NCBI GenBank assembly: GCA_900472485.1
Contig: UCII01000009.1
Location: forward strand, 112,711 to 174,264
Length of the DNA stretch: 61,554 nucleotides
Reading direction: 5' to 3'
Source: Hyphomicrobiales bacterium
GTDB taxonomy: Bacteria > Pseudomonadota > Alphaproteobacteria > Rhizobiales > Rhizobiaceae
Translations under genes and position numbers: made by a program
Shown: in pieces, positions 61,535 through 61,554 of the stretch
How positions within the stretch are numbered: position 1 is the first letter of the stretch
How the letters are laid out: each line of letters opens with the position of its first letter
Notes under the pieces: model-generated
Database searches by the model: none
Seen by the model: only the letters and a program-made list of their open reading frames with translations
Told to the model about the DNA's origin: nothing

Positions 61535-61554
61535 TCCTCCTTCTCCCCTCGGGG
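61535..61554. repeat. Left end of a further palindromic repeat, cut by the window edge
   Basis: The last bases TCCTTCTCCCCTCGGGG repeat the CCTTCTCCCC arm of the element at 37.2 kb. The rest lies outside the window. Confidence 0.55.

Overview
The window is about 60% GC, gene-dense and reads as a stretch of alphaproteobacterial chromosome, most probably from Rhizobium or a close Rhizobiaceae relative. The support is internal. There is a two-piece (circularly permuted) tmRNA gene on the minus strand whose tag reads ANDNYAEARLAA. There are palindromic intergenic repeats of the kind known from rhizobia, a rhizobial-type flagellin, and gene neighbours (hflK-hflC-degP, ilvI-ilvH with a leader peptide, SspB-DUF4169-RHH) typical of the order. 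No plasmid, phage, IS element, CRISPR array or rRNA/tRNA gene was recognised.

Layout. 1-10 kb: a repeat element, a UvrD-type helicase, an RND efflux adaptor/pump pair, an isolated flagellin, an OmpA-type lipoprotein and a DUF2000 gene back to back with an AraC regulator. 10.9-13.8 kb: a polar amino acid ABC importer (binding protein, two permeases, ATPase). 14-19.5 kb: a D-lactate dehydrogenase-like flavoprotein and a 1240-residue AsmA-like protein. 19.6-21.1 kb: RHH protein, DUF4169 protein, the ClpXP adaptor SspB and the tmRNA, all on the minus strand. 21.3-29.4 kb: thyA, acetyltransferase, XRE-cupin regulator, dehydrogenase, folA, hflK, hflC and a DegP protease. 29.4-34.4 kb: two overlapping acetyltransferases, serB, miaA and a HerA-type ATPase. 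34.5-37.1 kb: an attenuator (leader peptide rich in Ile, Leu and Val) followed by ilvI and ilvH. 37-43.8 kb: repeat, KpsC-like glycosyltransferase, aldo/keto reductase, LysE exporter, a cobalt-type nitrile hydratase cluster, a RecD-like helicase and pdxJ. 43.9-56.8 kb is more accessory: a second repeat, a QorB/QorR-like pair, flavin monooxygenase, MFS pump, three acyltransferase or VOC proteins, TetR, MarR-GNAT and Lrp regulators, a racemase, NDH-2 and a zinc alcohol dehydrogenase with a divergent AraC gene. 57-61.5 kb: TetR, ilvC, methyltransferase, a VapBC-like pair and a PLP aminotransferase.

How genes work together. Branched-chain amino acid synthesis is represented twice (ilvIH and, 20 kb away, ilvC), with attenuation visible only at ilvIH. 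The thyA/folA pair supplies dTMP and recycles folate. tmRNA and SspB are two parts of the same ribosome-rescue and tag-degradation pathway and sit about 115 bp apart. HflK/HflC/DegP form an envelope quality-control block. Many regulators in the second half lie next to likely target genes, and several of these intergenic regions contain repeats that look like operators: three TetR genes, an AraC/ADH pair, a MarR-GNAT gene and an Lrp/racemase pair. The best candidates for a second look are the three 25-bp-phased palindromes upstream of the TetR gene at 50 kb, the alcohol dehydrogenase lacking half of its structural zinc cysteines, the tmRNA-SspB cluster, and the histidine-rich tail of the nitrile hydratase. 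No wholly new system could be shown from sequence alone.
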